Assembly (NCBI GenBank): GCA_002104985.1
Contig: MCGO01000004.1
Span: 372,001 to 436,000, forward strand
Reading direction: 5' to 3'
DNA: 64,000 bases
From: Rhizoclosmatium globosum
Lineage: Eukaryota; Chytridiomycota; Chytridiomycetes; Chytridiales; Chytriomycetaceae
The stretch's first letter is position 1, and each line of letters opens with the position of its first letter. Below the pieces are notes generated by a model. That model searched no databases and was not told the DNA's origin. It saw only the letters and a program-made list of their open reading frames with translations. The position numbers and the translations under genes were made by a program. This document shows positions 22,041-33,611 of the stretch, one piece after another.

Positions 22041-25000
22041 ATGGGCAAGACAAGCAGAGAAGCGTCGCCGGATAAAGCAGCCCCACCCTCAAAGAAACTC
22101 CGTTCCGAGTCAGTGTCGGAATTGCCCACAAACTCGGCCGGAAAGTGTTAGTTCAAACTGCCCCAGCCCAAACGCACCCGCCAGCTCAAGCTAATACTTC
22201 AACTGCCAGGGATCGTCGGTGTGGCATGCATGGACGTGAAAGCGAGATCAAAGCCAATGCGCAACATCCTCAATCGTATGATTTCCAACCACAACTTACA
22301 AGTTGTTGTGTTTGGTGATAAGGTTATCCTTGACGAGGACATTCACCACTGGTACTGCACTGTCGTTGGTTCCAATCCTTCAGAATTCCCCTCATCATTG
22401 TTCATGTGAATAGGCCAACCTGCCACTTTCTCATCTCGTTCTTCTCCACTGGTTTCCCTTTGGAGAAGGCAATTGAATACGTGAAGCTCAGGCGCCCATT
22501 CTGCATCAACAACCTGGAAATGCAGAAAGTGTTGATGGATCGGCGGTTAGTGAGCTTATTCTCGAATAATTGAATGGTCCTTTGATTCATCAACTTTCTT
22601 CATCAGCATGGTTCTCAGTATTCTCGACCATGTAGGCGTTCCAACGCCTCGTAGACTCATTTCCAATAGTCCCGACAACGTGGATTCGGATATTGTTCTT
22701 ACCACAGAAATCATTCAGCACGTGCGCGCAACAGTGGGAGTGGACGTTGATCCAAAGTCTTTTGAAAGAAAGCAAGTAGTTCAAATCGACGCGGATACTA
22801 TTAAGCTTGGAAATAAGACTTTGACGAAGCCCTTTGTTGAGAAACCAGTATCTGGAGAAGATCACAACATTTACATTTACTACCACTCGTCGCAAGGCGG
22901 AGGTGTCAGAAAACTATTCAGAAAGGTGAATGACTCTTTCTTGCCTTCATCTCCCTTTTTTTCTTTTTCCCCGCCTTTCCCCTTTCCCCTTTCCCATCTC
23001 AAATGTCCTATCCAACCCCTTCACCCACATTGAGCCATTCTGAACTTTCCGTATCTCTGTCACGGATCGAATGCATATCATATGTCAATTCTGATTCACC
23101 ATGTCAAACCTCTGCTGACTCAACAACGATTTCCAAAGGGCATTCTGTGCCCCCCTCCACTTCACATATTTTACCCTTCTCATGTCCCAAACACTCCAAC
23201 TCAACAACTTCGACTCAGGTTGGAAATAAATCCAGTGAATTCAGCGCGGATATCTCCGAAATTCGCAAAGAAGGTTCCTACATTTACGAAGAGTTCATGT
23301 CTGTGGACAATGCGGAGGACGTAAAAGTATACACAATCGGAGAATCGTTTGCACATGCAGAAACTCGTAAATCTCCCGTCGTGGATGGAGTCGTGCGTCG
23401 AAACAGTGAGGGAAAGGAAGTCCGATACGTTACTGAACTGAGCGCGGATGAGAAGGAATACAGTCGTAAAGTGTGCAAAGCATTTGAACAGACTGTTTGT
23501 GGTTTTGATTTGCTGCGTGCGGACGGAAAGAGTTTTGTGATTGATGTGAATGGATGGAGCTTTGTCAAGGGGAACTTGGATTACTACGACAAGTGCACGA
23601 GCATCTTGAACGATCTCTTCACGACTGTTAGTTCATGTCCAACTGTTGATTCTCCCGTTGCGACCAGCATTGAGAGTCAGTGGCAGCTGAAAGCGTTCTT
23701 GTCCGTGTTGAGACATGGAGACAGAACACCAAAGCAGAAAGCAAAGGTATGTAGCTAAAATTATCAATTAATTTGTTTTTAAACGGGTTGTTCTAGTTCA
23801 ACTTCAAAAGTAAGCCTTTCATGGACTTGTTGAATGGGCTTGAGGAGGAAGTTGTCCTCAAAACCGAGGAGCAACTTAAAATCGTGTCTGTTGCTTGCGA
23901 CTTGGCCATTGCCGAAAAGTCTGAGGAGGCAACCGCGTTGACATCACTTCGTACCATCCTTGACTTCAAGGCATCGCTCCCTGGAACTAAAGTTCAAGTC
24001 AAGCCATCATTCAACAAAGTTAACAAATCTGTGCTCGAAAAGGCTCAATTGATTGTCAAGTGGGGTGGAGAATTCACACACGGTGGTAAACACCAGAGTA
24101 AAGATTTGGGCGAAAACTTGAGAAAGGACTTGAGAATTATCAATCCAGCCGTATTGGATGATGTCAAGATTTATTCTAGTTCTGAGAGACGTGTGATCGC
24201 CACTGCTGTTTAGTACCATGTTTTTCTGAAGTTCTGCTTGCTCATATACATTTTTTTGTAGGAGGTCTGCGCCAAGGCGCTGTTGGACACGGAAACCTTG
24301 CCAGAAGACCTTATTAAAGTGAACAAAGAAATGTTGGACGATAGCAATGCAGCCAAAGAGCAAATCGAGACCATCAAGGCCCGATTGCAAGCTGTTTTGA
24401 ACCCACACCACCCAACCAAATTACCAGATCACTATGTTCCAGATGAGATCGAAGATCCGGAGACTTACTTGCACGAAATGATTGAGCTGATGCGTACCGT
24501 GCGAACCATTATGAGGGCTAATTTGGAGGCTGGTGGAGAGTTTTTGGATCGTAAGGATAAATGGTGTTGTTACGAATCCCCATTCTTGTTCCAGGTATGT
24601 TGCTATTTAAGCCCTTGAATAGAGTCTTATATTTATCATTATTATTAGGAACGTTGGGAAAAGCTTTTTAAAGAGTTTTGCGATGTGGAGCGTACTGCAT
24701 TTGAGCCGTCCAAGATTTCTGAGCTTTATGACTCCATCAAGTATGACTTGTTGCACAACCGTGAATTCTTGAACAGTTGAGTTTGTAAAGACATTTTCTG
24801 GTTTCGTGTTAACATTAGCTTGCATTAGTTGTGTTTGCTTCTGAGGAGCACGGTCTCGGGCTTTTAAGGGAGTTGTACCGCAAGGCAAAGACTTTGTTTG
24901 ACTTCATTGGTCCTCAAGAGTATGGTATTGAGGTGAGTCGGAATGCAAATTTCATGCCGTTTTTTAATTTGCTTGAATAGCCAAAGGAGAAGCTTGAAAT

Positions 25001-25474
25001 CGGAATGCTAAGTTCTCAGGTCCTGCTCAAACAGTTAGTTGAGGACCTTCGTGCTGCAAAGAGCTCACCCAACCCTTGTACTCGTTTGTACTTCACGAAA
25101 GAGTCGAAAGTGATTTGTCTGTTCAACATTGTCTTACTTTGTGGGCTTCCAACGTTGGTTGGTGTGTCAGACATTGACGAACTTGATTGTGAGTACTCTA
25201 CCTGTACTCTTCCGTTGTGTTTTAACTCGATATAGATCTCACTCAGATCAACTTTGAATTGCATGAACGCAAACGAGGTCTTGAGTCCGAAGATCGTGAG
25301 TATTCTCTCCGAATCGGTTTCAGTCCAGGAGCACATGATCCCAACTTGATGGATATGCACTTTGATTCGAAACATTCTTTGTCCGTTGCTCCAAGAAAAT
25401 GGATTTCGGATCACATTTCTTTGGATGAAGCCCTGATGCACATCACTCCATCAGTGAAAGCGAAAATTCAATAA
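22041..25474 (+). CDS. VIP1: Diphosphoinositol pentakisphosphate kinase PPIP5K (Vip1/Asp1)
   Basis: Exons 22041-22146, 22210-22351, 22414-22545, 22607-22925, 23219-23746, 23797-24207, 24262-24594, 24649-24775, 24829-24932, 24981-25188, 25236-25474; 882 aa. It makes 1-diphosphoinositol phosphates (1-IP7, IP8), which signal phosphate status. The N-terminal ATP-grasp kinase is complete: [61 protein letters not shown] and [12 protein letters not shown]. The histidine-acid-phosphatase-like domain starts at [10 protein letters not shown] (R398, H399). The segment that normally holds a second histidine (SESHVHS-like in other PPIP5Ks) reads ESKVICL here, with Lys777. The first intron has donor GTTAGT and a CTAAT branch-like site. 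The start ATG at 22,041 was chosen because its frame gives a plausible Ser/Lys-rich leader. Confidence 0.94.
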
Positions 25475-25554
25475 AGAGAGTAAGATTACACATAAACTAC
25501 AATATATTTTTTGCTTTCCAGTCTAACGCTAAAGAATGGAAAGAAAACTATCCC

Positions 25555-27476
25555 TTAAAAGTACACATTCTCAGGATAGAAGTTGTAAATCTTGACAGCC
25601 CCGTCATCCCCACCAGTCATAATCTTGGTATCACTCACCACGCAGCAATTGATAACACCCTGAGTAAGAGGCTTATCTGTACCCATTGAATGCATCAACT
25701 TGCCGCTCTCCAAGTCCCATACCATCAGCATATTATCTTGACTTCCACTCACGATTCTTAAAGTGTCACTAGCAACACATGTAACTCCGTCACCGTGACC
25801 AAAGAGGGTGTGCAAGCACGTTCCGGTATCAACGTCCCAAATTTTGATTGTTTTGTCTGAGCTGGCTGTAACGAGTTTGGGAGACGCTCCAGTGGCGTTT
25901 TTGAGACGAGGAAGGGAAATAGACATTCCGAGAATCTGATCGTAGTGTCCTTGGAATTGGCGGATTTGCTGATGTGTTTCGAGATCCCTATTAAGAGCAG
26001 TCAGTTTCCAAACATATTATCTGGTCTTGGACCTCACCACAGAATGACAGAGCAATCATCTGAACATGAAAACAGCTGTGTCTTCTTGTATAGTTGCACT
26101 TTGTTTACCCAGTCGCTATGGCCGTGAAGAGTGAAGTGTTGCATTGTGGCAAGGTTCCACACCCGTACCAAAGAGTCCGCAGCTATTGATTGAAATTTAA
26201 GTCCTCAACATAATCATACTAATAATACATACATCCTGACGCCAACCACTTATCAGAGTAGTGAATACACATGACACCATCAGTGTGACCATGGAGGGTG
26301 TGCATCAACTCAAAAGTCGCCATACTCCAGATACGAATGGTTTTGTCCAAAGAACATGTGACGATCTTGTTATCATCAAACTGAACACCACTGACTCCTT
26401 GAGTGTGACCCGAAAGTTCTTTGATACATGTGTTGGTGTTGGCATCCCAGACACGAACAAATGAATCATGACTAAATAAGAGTTAAGTGACTTGACAAGA
26501 TAGGTTAACAAACATACCCTCCAGTAACGTAACGAGATTTGCAATCATTGTATTGAAGAGCCATAATTCCATCAACATGGGCGGGAACCTCAATCGTGTG
26601 AAACTTTGGTTTTCTCCAATTGCGCTCAACAAGCAATCGTTCCGCATAAATACTCTTCCATGAGCGTTTCTTTGGAGCAGGTTTTGAAGGTACAACTGGT
26701 ACGGCGACCACCATTGAACCTGAAGAAGAAGCAGATGAGGATGATCCATTTGCTGAACTTGAACTCGCATCAGACACATTCCCAACATCTGAATCTGCAC
26801 GTTTTCTTTTTCCAACGACCAATTCATCAGAAGGTACATTCGGTTTGGCAGGGGTTAACGAATCTGTTCGACTAGGTCTCTTATTTGCGCTGCTGTTTCT
26901 GATAATTGGAAGACCCCATCCGCATGTTTTACACTTTTTGTCAATGTGTTGTTCACACATTCTGTTTCATGTTGATTAGGATAACTTTTTGGGAGAGGGG
27001 GGGAAATGACGTCATGTTGTGAAACACATACCGATGCCATAGGAGATCGTCATCTGCGAGACACCTCCATTTTCGAGCTACTTGGGCAGCATGACATAAA
27101 CTTTTGGCATCCAGATATTGCAAGACTTTAAGACCAAGTTCAGGGGCAAGGCGGCCAATCTAAGAGGGAGATTTTAGTGATCCACTACCCCTGAGTTCAG
27201 ACTCACAAAGTCGACACGAGTCATGACGGCCACTTTAGCAGCAAGACATCGCAGTTGCATAGGCCGCATCATAGTGAGAATCATTGAGACCATGGCACCT
27301 TGCGTGGCTGGGTTTGCCGTACGAAACAGCTGTTCGACATTTGACACGGCCATCAAGTCGCAGGGAGACGAGTTTTGAGAGAGCATGACTTTTCCTTCTC
27401 GACACCGGGCGCACGATGCAATGTGATCGTCTTGGATGGTCCAAAAGGTGTTGCCCGAAGCGACTTCTCCTTCCAT
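25555..27476 (-). CDS. MET30: F-box/WD40 protein Met30/SconB (SCF ubiquitin ligase receptor)
   Basis: Exons right to left: 27476-27207, 27159-27032, 26961-26518, 26471-26233, 26182-26038, 25987-25555; 552 aa. Met30/SconB is the SCF substrate receptor that controls sulphur-amino-acid genes and heavy-metal checkpoints. The F-box reads [20 protein letters not shown] through [20 protein letters not shown]. It is followed by the Met30-specific [18 protein letters not shown] and [18 protein letters not shown]. Seven WD40 repeats follow an acidic Ser-rich linker, ending [20 protein letters not shown]. This order and the CxxCGWGLP motif separate it from Cdc4/Fbw7. It is convergent with PPIP5K (80 bp) and divergent from the PIP/UIM/UBZ gene (171 bp). 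Confidence 0.93.
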
Positions 27477-27647
27477 TTGAACTGTTTTTTTGTGGCGACT
27501 GCGTGCGAATCGCGCAACCTCTCTTGCACGCTTTCTCCTCTATCTCCTTTATTCTTTCTTTTTCTCTCTTCTTTCTATTAATTTCCTTCTTTTCCCTTCT
27601 TTTATTTGTTTTTTGAAGGAGGGAAAAGTCCGACTCCAAATTCGTCC
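27477..27647. promoter_or_regulatory. Divergent intergenic region, MET30 / PIP-UIM-UBZ gene
   Basis: These 171 bp separate the two start codons. A long pyrimidine-rich run on the + strand (about 27,530-27,612, repeated ttcttt/tttctctc) dominates. Pyrimidine tracts like this often mark transcription start regions in fungi. No specific factor site was recognised. Confidence 0.4.
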
Positions 27648-30348
27648 ATGAAACAGGCCAAACAGAGAAAGACGCAGCAGACGAGCATCCTTGACTTTGC
27701 CAAACCAGGGTAACCTTAACTGTGGTTTCGCTTGAAAATGGCTCACTCGTGAATTCCTTAAGGGTACGGGCACTCGATGCATACAACAAGGCAACCAAGA
27801 AACCAGCATCTTCCTCTTCTTCTCAGAATCGCCTTGAGCCTGATGATGCCTTATTCGCAGACGAGGATCTTGCTCTGCAGCGGGCCCTGGCAATGAGTGC
27901 ACAAGAACATGAGCGACACCAACAAAGAATTCTCAGCCAAATTCAGAAAGACCCGAATGCGAATGAAGCCTGTAGTAATATTCGCAGTAATACTGACAAT
28001 CGTTCGAGTTTGGGAAGTCGAGGAAGTGTTTGTCCAGGTTTGCCTACCTAAAAATCAATATGCAACATTTAACACATCACACATTAACAGAAGACACGAC
28101 TTCGAATGCCATAGCGAAAGCATCTTGGGTTGTAGGACTTAAGGCTCCGAAGGAAAACATATCAACTAATAAGATCTTTCCGGTGGTTCCTCCAAGACTC
28201 GCGACTCTGTATTCATCATCAGCGGCGTCCAGCAATAATAACAACACTGACATATTACGGAGTTTCCCTCCACCCCCGGTCCCTCCACAGCAAATTGCAC
28301 GTAAACTTCCCTTGTCACTTGTTCCACCATCAACATCAACGTCATCTTCATCGTCAATCCTTCATCATAAGCAGCCTCAAAGAGTTCTCTCCGATCTCAA
28401 TATATTGCGACCTGTCCGGCAACTGGATCGATCGGACAATGAACTGCCTGGAAAACGACAACGGCATCAACAGTTCCAACCAATATCACTCATAAGCGAA
28501 GATGACGATATGCAGAAAGATCAAGATGACGATGCATTTCAGGCTCCTCGAGCTCATCTCAAACCAAAGCACCGATCGGCAGCGGCACCAACCTCCAACA
28601 AATCAAACCACCCTGGAAATAATGATATTTTCGTTCAAGAAACTCAGTTCCCTATCGACAAAACTTCTCGACCGTCATCATCACGACACGCATACAACAC
28701 AACACCGCAAAAACCCGCCTCTCTCCATTCAAAACAAAAGCAGCTCATTACAACTCCAAGTAGTGAGGTATCAAGCCCTGAAATTTTGCTTGCAAAACCT
28801 GTCCGACGAAATCGTCTGCAAATAAACGACCCTGCGAAAACACCAACATCAAAAGCCACCAACGGTTCTGCTTCACCCCTTCCACTTCCTAGACAGCAAA
28901 GTCCACTCAGCAACTCATTGTATGTTCCAAATACGTTTATTCCGGATACATTGGGTGCAGACATTGACGGATCGAGTCAACGGAGTTTGGGAGGCACGCT
29001 TGGAAGTGGGAGGAATAAGAATCGGTTTATGAGTGGGTTGACGTTCTTGGAAGAAGGGAATGAAGAAGAGGAGGAGGAGGAGGAGGGAGATGAAGAGTTT
29101 GGAAAGATGGATGAGGAGGAGGAAGCGAGGCTGTTGAAGAGTCCTGAAGCGAGAGGAGGAGGAAGAGTCGGCGGAAAAGATAAAGGCAAACAACGCAGGG
29201 ATTCTAGTGACGGGAGTAGTCCTATTGTCATGTCAAGCCGTAAAGTTGGGAGTGCTGCAGCTAAGGTTGCATTTCGAGTATCCTCGCCCACAGCTTTAAA
29301 ACAAAAGCGGAAAGTGATTGTATTGGAAGAAGATGATGACGACGATTTTCAACCTCTTGGCCAGGTGAGAAGTATTACTTTATCTTTCTTTGTTGACTTT
29401 TTGGTGACGTAGAAATCCTGTCCAATCTGTGAAAAACCATTTCCTATATCAATAATCGAGCGACATGCCGCCAACTGTTTCGCAAAGCCAGTATCATCTC
29501 GACGACAAAGTATTTATGATGAAGATGAGGCGGAAGAAGATGCTTTCGTTGCCCGACAAGCAACGAAGAATCGGATGAATTCGAGGGGAATAATCAGTAA
29601 CGTATCCAATGGAGTTTTAAGTCATCGACAGAATCAGCAACAACACGGGAAAAATCAAGAATTCAGCAAGTGGACATGCGATACTATAGTGGATGATTTC
29701 GAAGACATCGATGAGGAGCCTCAACAGGCAAGGGAGGATCCGTATGAAATAGACGATTTTGAGGAAGATGTTGGCAACAATTATGGAAATGAAGGGAGTT
29801 ATTACGAAGGAGATGGCCCGATTTGTTTGGACGATGATGATGACGAGGATGAGGGTGAAGAAGGTAATGATGTGGAGGATGGTGATACGGGAGGTGAGCA
29901 TGCAGGTACTATTCCCAACAGTCTGTCGCCATTGAAAGGATTTGTGGATTTACGGAAGTTAAAAGAGCGCGGGGAATTGGGTCAGTTTGCGGGGTATTAC
30001 AATCAATTTGAAACCACCAAAAAACCTCCCAAACGAGGAAAGGGATCACGTGGTGGAGGGAGCACACTCACACAATCTCAAGCACCGAGTCAGCGATCTC
30101 AGTATTCGCGACGCGGTGGTCGTGGTGGTGGCGGATTCAGTCAACGAGGAGGAAGGAGGCGTAAAGGCGGTACTGCTGGAGGGAGACGACGAGGAAGCAG
30201 TTCTCGAAATGCAGAAAGCTTAAGAGAGCAACGCCAGGCTCCAGCTTCTGCTGAGTATAACTACTATGGCGATTGTGACCCTGACGTGTCTGGATTTGCA
30301 GGAGCCAATGAAATGAGATGGGAGGGCGGGAGAAGCGTGCAATTATGA
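27648..30348 (+). CDS. Uncharacterised protein with PIP-like motif, UIM, Rad18-type UBZ zinc finger and RGG tail
   Basis: Exons 27648-27709, 27763-28037, 28091-29364, 29413-30348; 848 aa. I do not recognise the full-length family. Visible parts: an N-terminal PIP-like motif QTSILDF (residues 11-17, one aromatic instead of two); a ubiquitin-interacting motif DEDLALQRALAMSAQEHE (about 54-72) with the conserved Ala and Ser spacing; and a long Ser/Pro/Gln-rich linker with acidic patches. A C-x2-C-x11-H-x3-C finger (C540, C543, H555, C559) is spaced like Rad18/UBZ4. Next come very acidic stretches, a short predicted-helical block SPLKGFVDLRKLKERGELGQ, and an RGG/Arg-Gly-rich C-terminus. The combination suggests a nuclear adaptor reading ubiquitinated PCNA or chromatin. 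That role is inferred from motifs only, and no catalytic domain is visible. Confidence 0.75.
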
Positions 30349-30450
30349 ATAAATTCATTCTTCTGTCCATCTTTTCTCCTTGGGGGTACAGAATGGAGTG
30401 GTGGGTGTCTGCTCTCCTTTTTCTCTTCACACAAACACTTGTTGGAAGGA

Positions 30451-33185
30451 ATGAAACCAGCAGGGAAGACGTTTTCATATGCATCAGCAGCCGCAGCGAT
30501 CTCGCCGGCGAGCTCAACGAACGGAGGTGTGACCGGCGTCAGCGTTGCCGCGAACAATGGCGGTGGGCACGCAACCACATCAACAACCGCCAGCACCAGC
30601 AGCACCAACACAGCAAGCACCAACCCAAACACAAGCAACACAGGCACAAATCAACACGCACAATCACCTGCACAGCCAACAGCCTCGCGTCCAGGCTCGG
30701 CCAACGCTGGTCCGTCAGCCTTTGCTTTGAACGCAAACGCAAACGCAAGTGCGAGTGCAAGTGCAAGTGCAAACCTGAAGTCACCCGCCGCGTCAGCTCC
30801 ACCGTCGCCAATCGCGGCCCCTCCCTTTGTTCCACCACAGGTTGCAATGGCTTTGCAACAACAACAGCAGCAGCAGCAACAGTTTGCTCAGCAGCTCCAG
30901 CAACACCAGCAACGGTCGCGCTCGCAGTCTCCGGTCGCGTCTCCTGCCTCACGCACACCTTACACATATCCACCTCAGCAGCAGCAGCAGCAGGCTGGCT
31001 ATAACGTTGGTGTGTCGCCTCCAGAGTCGCAACGATCTGGCTCTCCTTCATGTATGCTGCGGTTTTATTATGAATCATTCTCGTCTTTTACTAATGCTTC
31101 ATGTCGCCCATAGTCGTATACCAAGTTGCTCTCAACGATCAGTTCAACAATTTAAGTCTTGCCAACAAGCATGGTCATGGTGGTTACAACATGGGTGGTG
31201 GAAGATACACCCCAGACCCCATTGGTAACACAGGAAATAACTTAGAAGCACTTGCTGGAGACGACGATGAAGACGACTTGGTTCTATCTCGCAAGCGTAA
31301 TATCCGTACTCGCACTGCTTCGACTCCAAATGCTCTGATGGGTGTTGTTCCTCCTTCATCCACCTTTTACGACTACAGTGGCTTCCTCAATGTTAATAAT
31401 CCTGCAGATGCACTTCCAAAGCAATATCGAAGCTTGTCTTTTTCTTTGGATGTCGCAACTCAACAGCAACAACTGCAGCAAATGCAACAACAGCAACATC
31501 AACAGCAACTTCCACAACCCGATCTCCAACGTCGTCCTTCGTTTGTTCACGAAGACTCAAACAGCCCAGGCTTTGGTCAACCTCAGCGGTCTCGCACACC
31601 TCTTCTTGGTGTTGTTGACCCTCAGCAACAACAACAACAACTGCATGCACTTCACTCTCATCATCACCAAACCCCAGACCTAGATTCTGATTTCGGTTTC
31701 CAAACAGCCGGACGCTCACGGTCAAAAAGTTCTGGGGCGGCGTATGGTATTCCCGATTCGTACATGACCCCGGTAGTGGCCCTGCTGGAAGTCCTGGTAC
31801 AGCATTTGACCCAATGAATTCTATTTGGTCAACATCTGCAAATGATTCAGGCGTCAGCTCTATTTTACATCGTCGTTCGTCCACCCAGCCAAGCGTGATT
31901 GATTCCTCTAGATGGGGAAGTGGACCGGAAGGAAACAACGGTGCCGGAGGTGTTACAAGTGTTGGAAGTGGTGTGCGTGAACCTCTTCGTGGTGGTGACG
32001 ATGATGGATTTGGAATGGGTTTGGGTGCTGCTGGGCCATCAGATTTAGATAAGTACCGTCGAAGACATTCTCATGCACCAAATTTGTACGCTGATCTAGC
32101 CGCGCAAATGATCATGTAAGTGCTTTCAAAACTTTCCTTCATACTCCTGTTTCCCTTGTTTTGATGATTTGTAATGTGGGGAATCAATCAATCGTCAGCC
32201 TCCACATATTTCCGGGTAAAACTTAACATCTCCCTTTTTTTCTAAGGCAACCAAACGATCAATCCGATTTATACGACACTCGTCGTCGTCACTCACTTGC
32301 TGGTCCTCCGCTCTACAAAAATTACCTTAACGATATGGATGCATTGTATGATGTGAAAGGAGACGTGCCATTATTTGAAGAAATCAATGACTACTTTGAA
32401 AACACGGAGCATCGTACAAAGGCTTGGGTGGAGGCCGGCAAAAATCTCCAAAAGCAATCTTCTTACACTCAACAGTACTGGCCTGTTTATGTTATTGAGT
32501 TCAAAGCAGGTCGCATTGATTACTTCCACGCTGCTGAGTGTATCCCGGGACAAATCATTCGAAACGGGGATCTGGTGATTGTTGAGGCCGATCGTGGAAA
32601 GGATTTAGGGAAGGTGGTGCACGATAATTTGGCCAACTTAGCACAATTGCATATGTTTCAAAGTCAGCATAAGGATATCATGGTGGAAAGTTTGATTAGC
32701 AGCAAGGAGATTCAGCCGAAAAGGATTTATGGGCTTGCACAACAGAATGAAGTGGCTTTGTTGGTATCAAAGGCTCAGGACGAGGCTAAGGCAATGGCTG
32801 GTAAAGTGTTTTTTATGATGTGGTCAGTTTATTGATGATTGTACGTAGTCTGTCAAGCCAAGATCCGTCAGCGGAAATTGCCCATGGAGATTGTGGATGC
32901 AGAGTATCAATGGTTTGTACTGAATGATTTACATCTGGAGATCCTTATGGTTCACCTTTGGTTTATATTATCTAACCCGGAAAATCGTTTTTACAGGGAC
33001 AGAAAGAAGCTGACTTTCTACTTTGTGGCAGATAGACGAGTAGATTTTAGAGAGTTGATCAGAGGTATACCACCTTAATTTCAAAAAATTCTTAACTTGT
33101 TTGGGCAACAGATTTGTTCAAACTCTACAAGACCAGAATCTGGATGTGCGCTGTAGACCCATCCAAGATGCCCCGTCCTTATTGA
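30451..33185 (+). CDS. PSP1: PSP1 C-terminal domain protein
   Basis: Exons 30451-31051, 31114-31741, 31777-32115, 32247-32800, 32849-32912, 32997-33064, 33112-33185; 775 aa. The PSP1 domain fills the last 250 residues: QYWPVYVIEFKAGRIDYFHA, GDLVIVEADRGKDLGKVV, ARIRQRKLPMEI-like AKIRQRKLPMEIVDAEYQWD, KKLTFYFVADRRVDFRELIR, then DLFKLYKTRIWM. Yeast Psp1 is a polymerase-suppressor protein of unclear biochemistry, tied to mRNA metabolism. The N-terminal 500 residues are low complexity (Ala/Ser/Asn, Q runs, RRxS sites). The frame changes near 31,742-31,776. I modelled a 35-nt intron there (GTATGG..GGTAG), which is unusually short, so a one-base sequence error is equally possible. Confidence 0.88.
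30731..30774 (+). repeat. Hexanucleotide-type repeat in PSP1 exon 1 (acgcaa/gtgcaa)
   Basis: Tandem acgcaa units followed by agtgcg/agtgca units encode an alternating Asn-Ala then Ser-Ala run. It is a simple coding microsatellite in the disordered N-terminal region. Confidence 0.75.
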
Positions 33186-33611
33186 GACTGGATATATCAT
33201 CCAAGATTCGAAACAACTGTTCATTCCCCCGTAGACCCCTCTCCTCTCCTTTTTTCCCTCCTCCAAGAATTCACCAAGAAAGACATCGTAGACTGAGATA
33301 TAGTTTTGTTTTTGTTCTTCCCTGCCTTTCCTCACCTTATTTTTTTGCTACCCTGTATTGTCATCTAACTTGCTTATTGCTTACTCTTTCTGCTCTGTAC
33401 CTGTACTTAGTATCTTCTGCAACGTACAGTATTTTTGTTGTTGGGTTGCATGATGGAGTTTTTTCCTTCTTTTTGCCTGTGCGTAATATATTTTGGCGAA
33501 TGGATCTTTACTCTTCTTCTTCGTGGAAGGTGTTTGTGCTGTTTTGGGGTTGGCACTGGTGTGCAGTTTTCTTTTTCCAACAAACTCCAACAAACTTGAA
33601 AACACAACAAC
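33186..33611. other. Intergenic region, PSP1 to mS33 (426 bp)
   Basis: The segment is T/C-rich (runs such as ctctcctctccttttttccc) and contains no supportable gene. It should hold the PSP1 3' UTR and the promoter of the next gene. Confidence 0.5.

Noticed and set aside
22000..22194. Alternative + strand ORF from ATG 22,000 as the PPIP5K first exon.
   Set aside because: Its composition is unlike protein, and its start overlaps the Trm82 start codon. The 22,041 frame joins exon 2 through a good GTTAGT donor, a CTAAT branch-like site and a clean acceptor.
30439..30450. Earlier start for the PSP1 protein at a TTG codon upstream of 30,451.
   Set aside because: TTG is not a normal nuclear start codon in fungi, and the ATG at 30,451 is in the same frame four codons later.
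29617..30517. Minus-strand ORFs with hydrophobic runs opposite the UBZ/RGG gene.
   Set aside because: They mirror the acidic GAG/GAT and Gly-rich codons of the sense strand; stop-free antisense of such repeats is expected.
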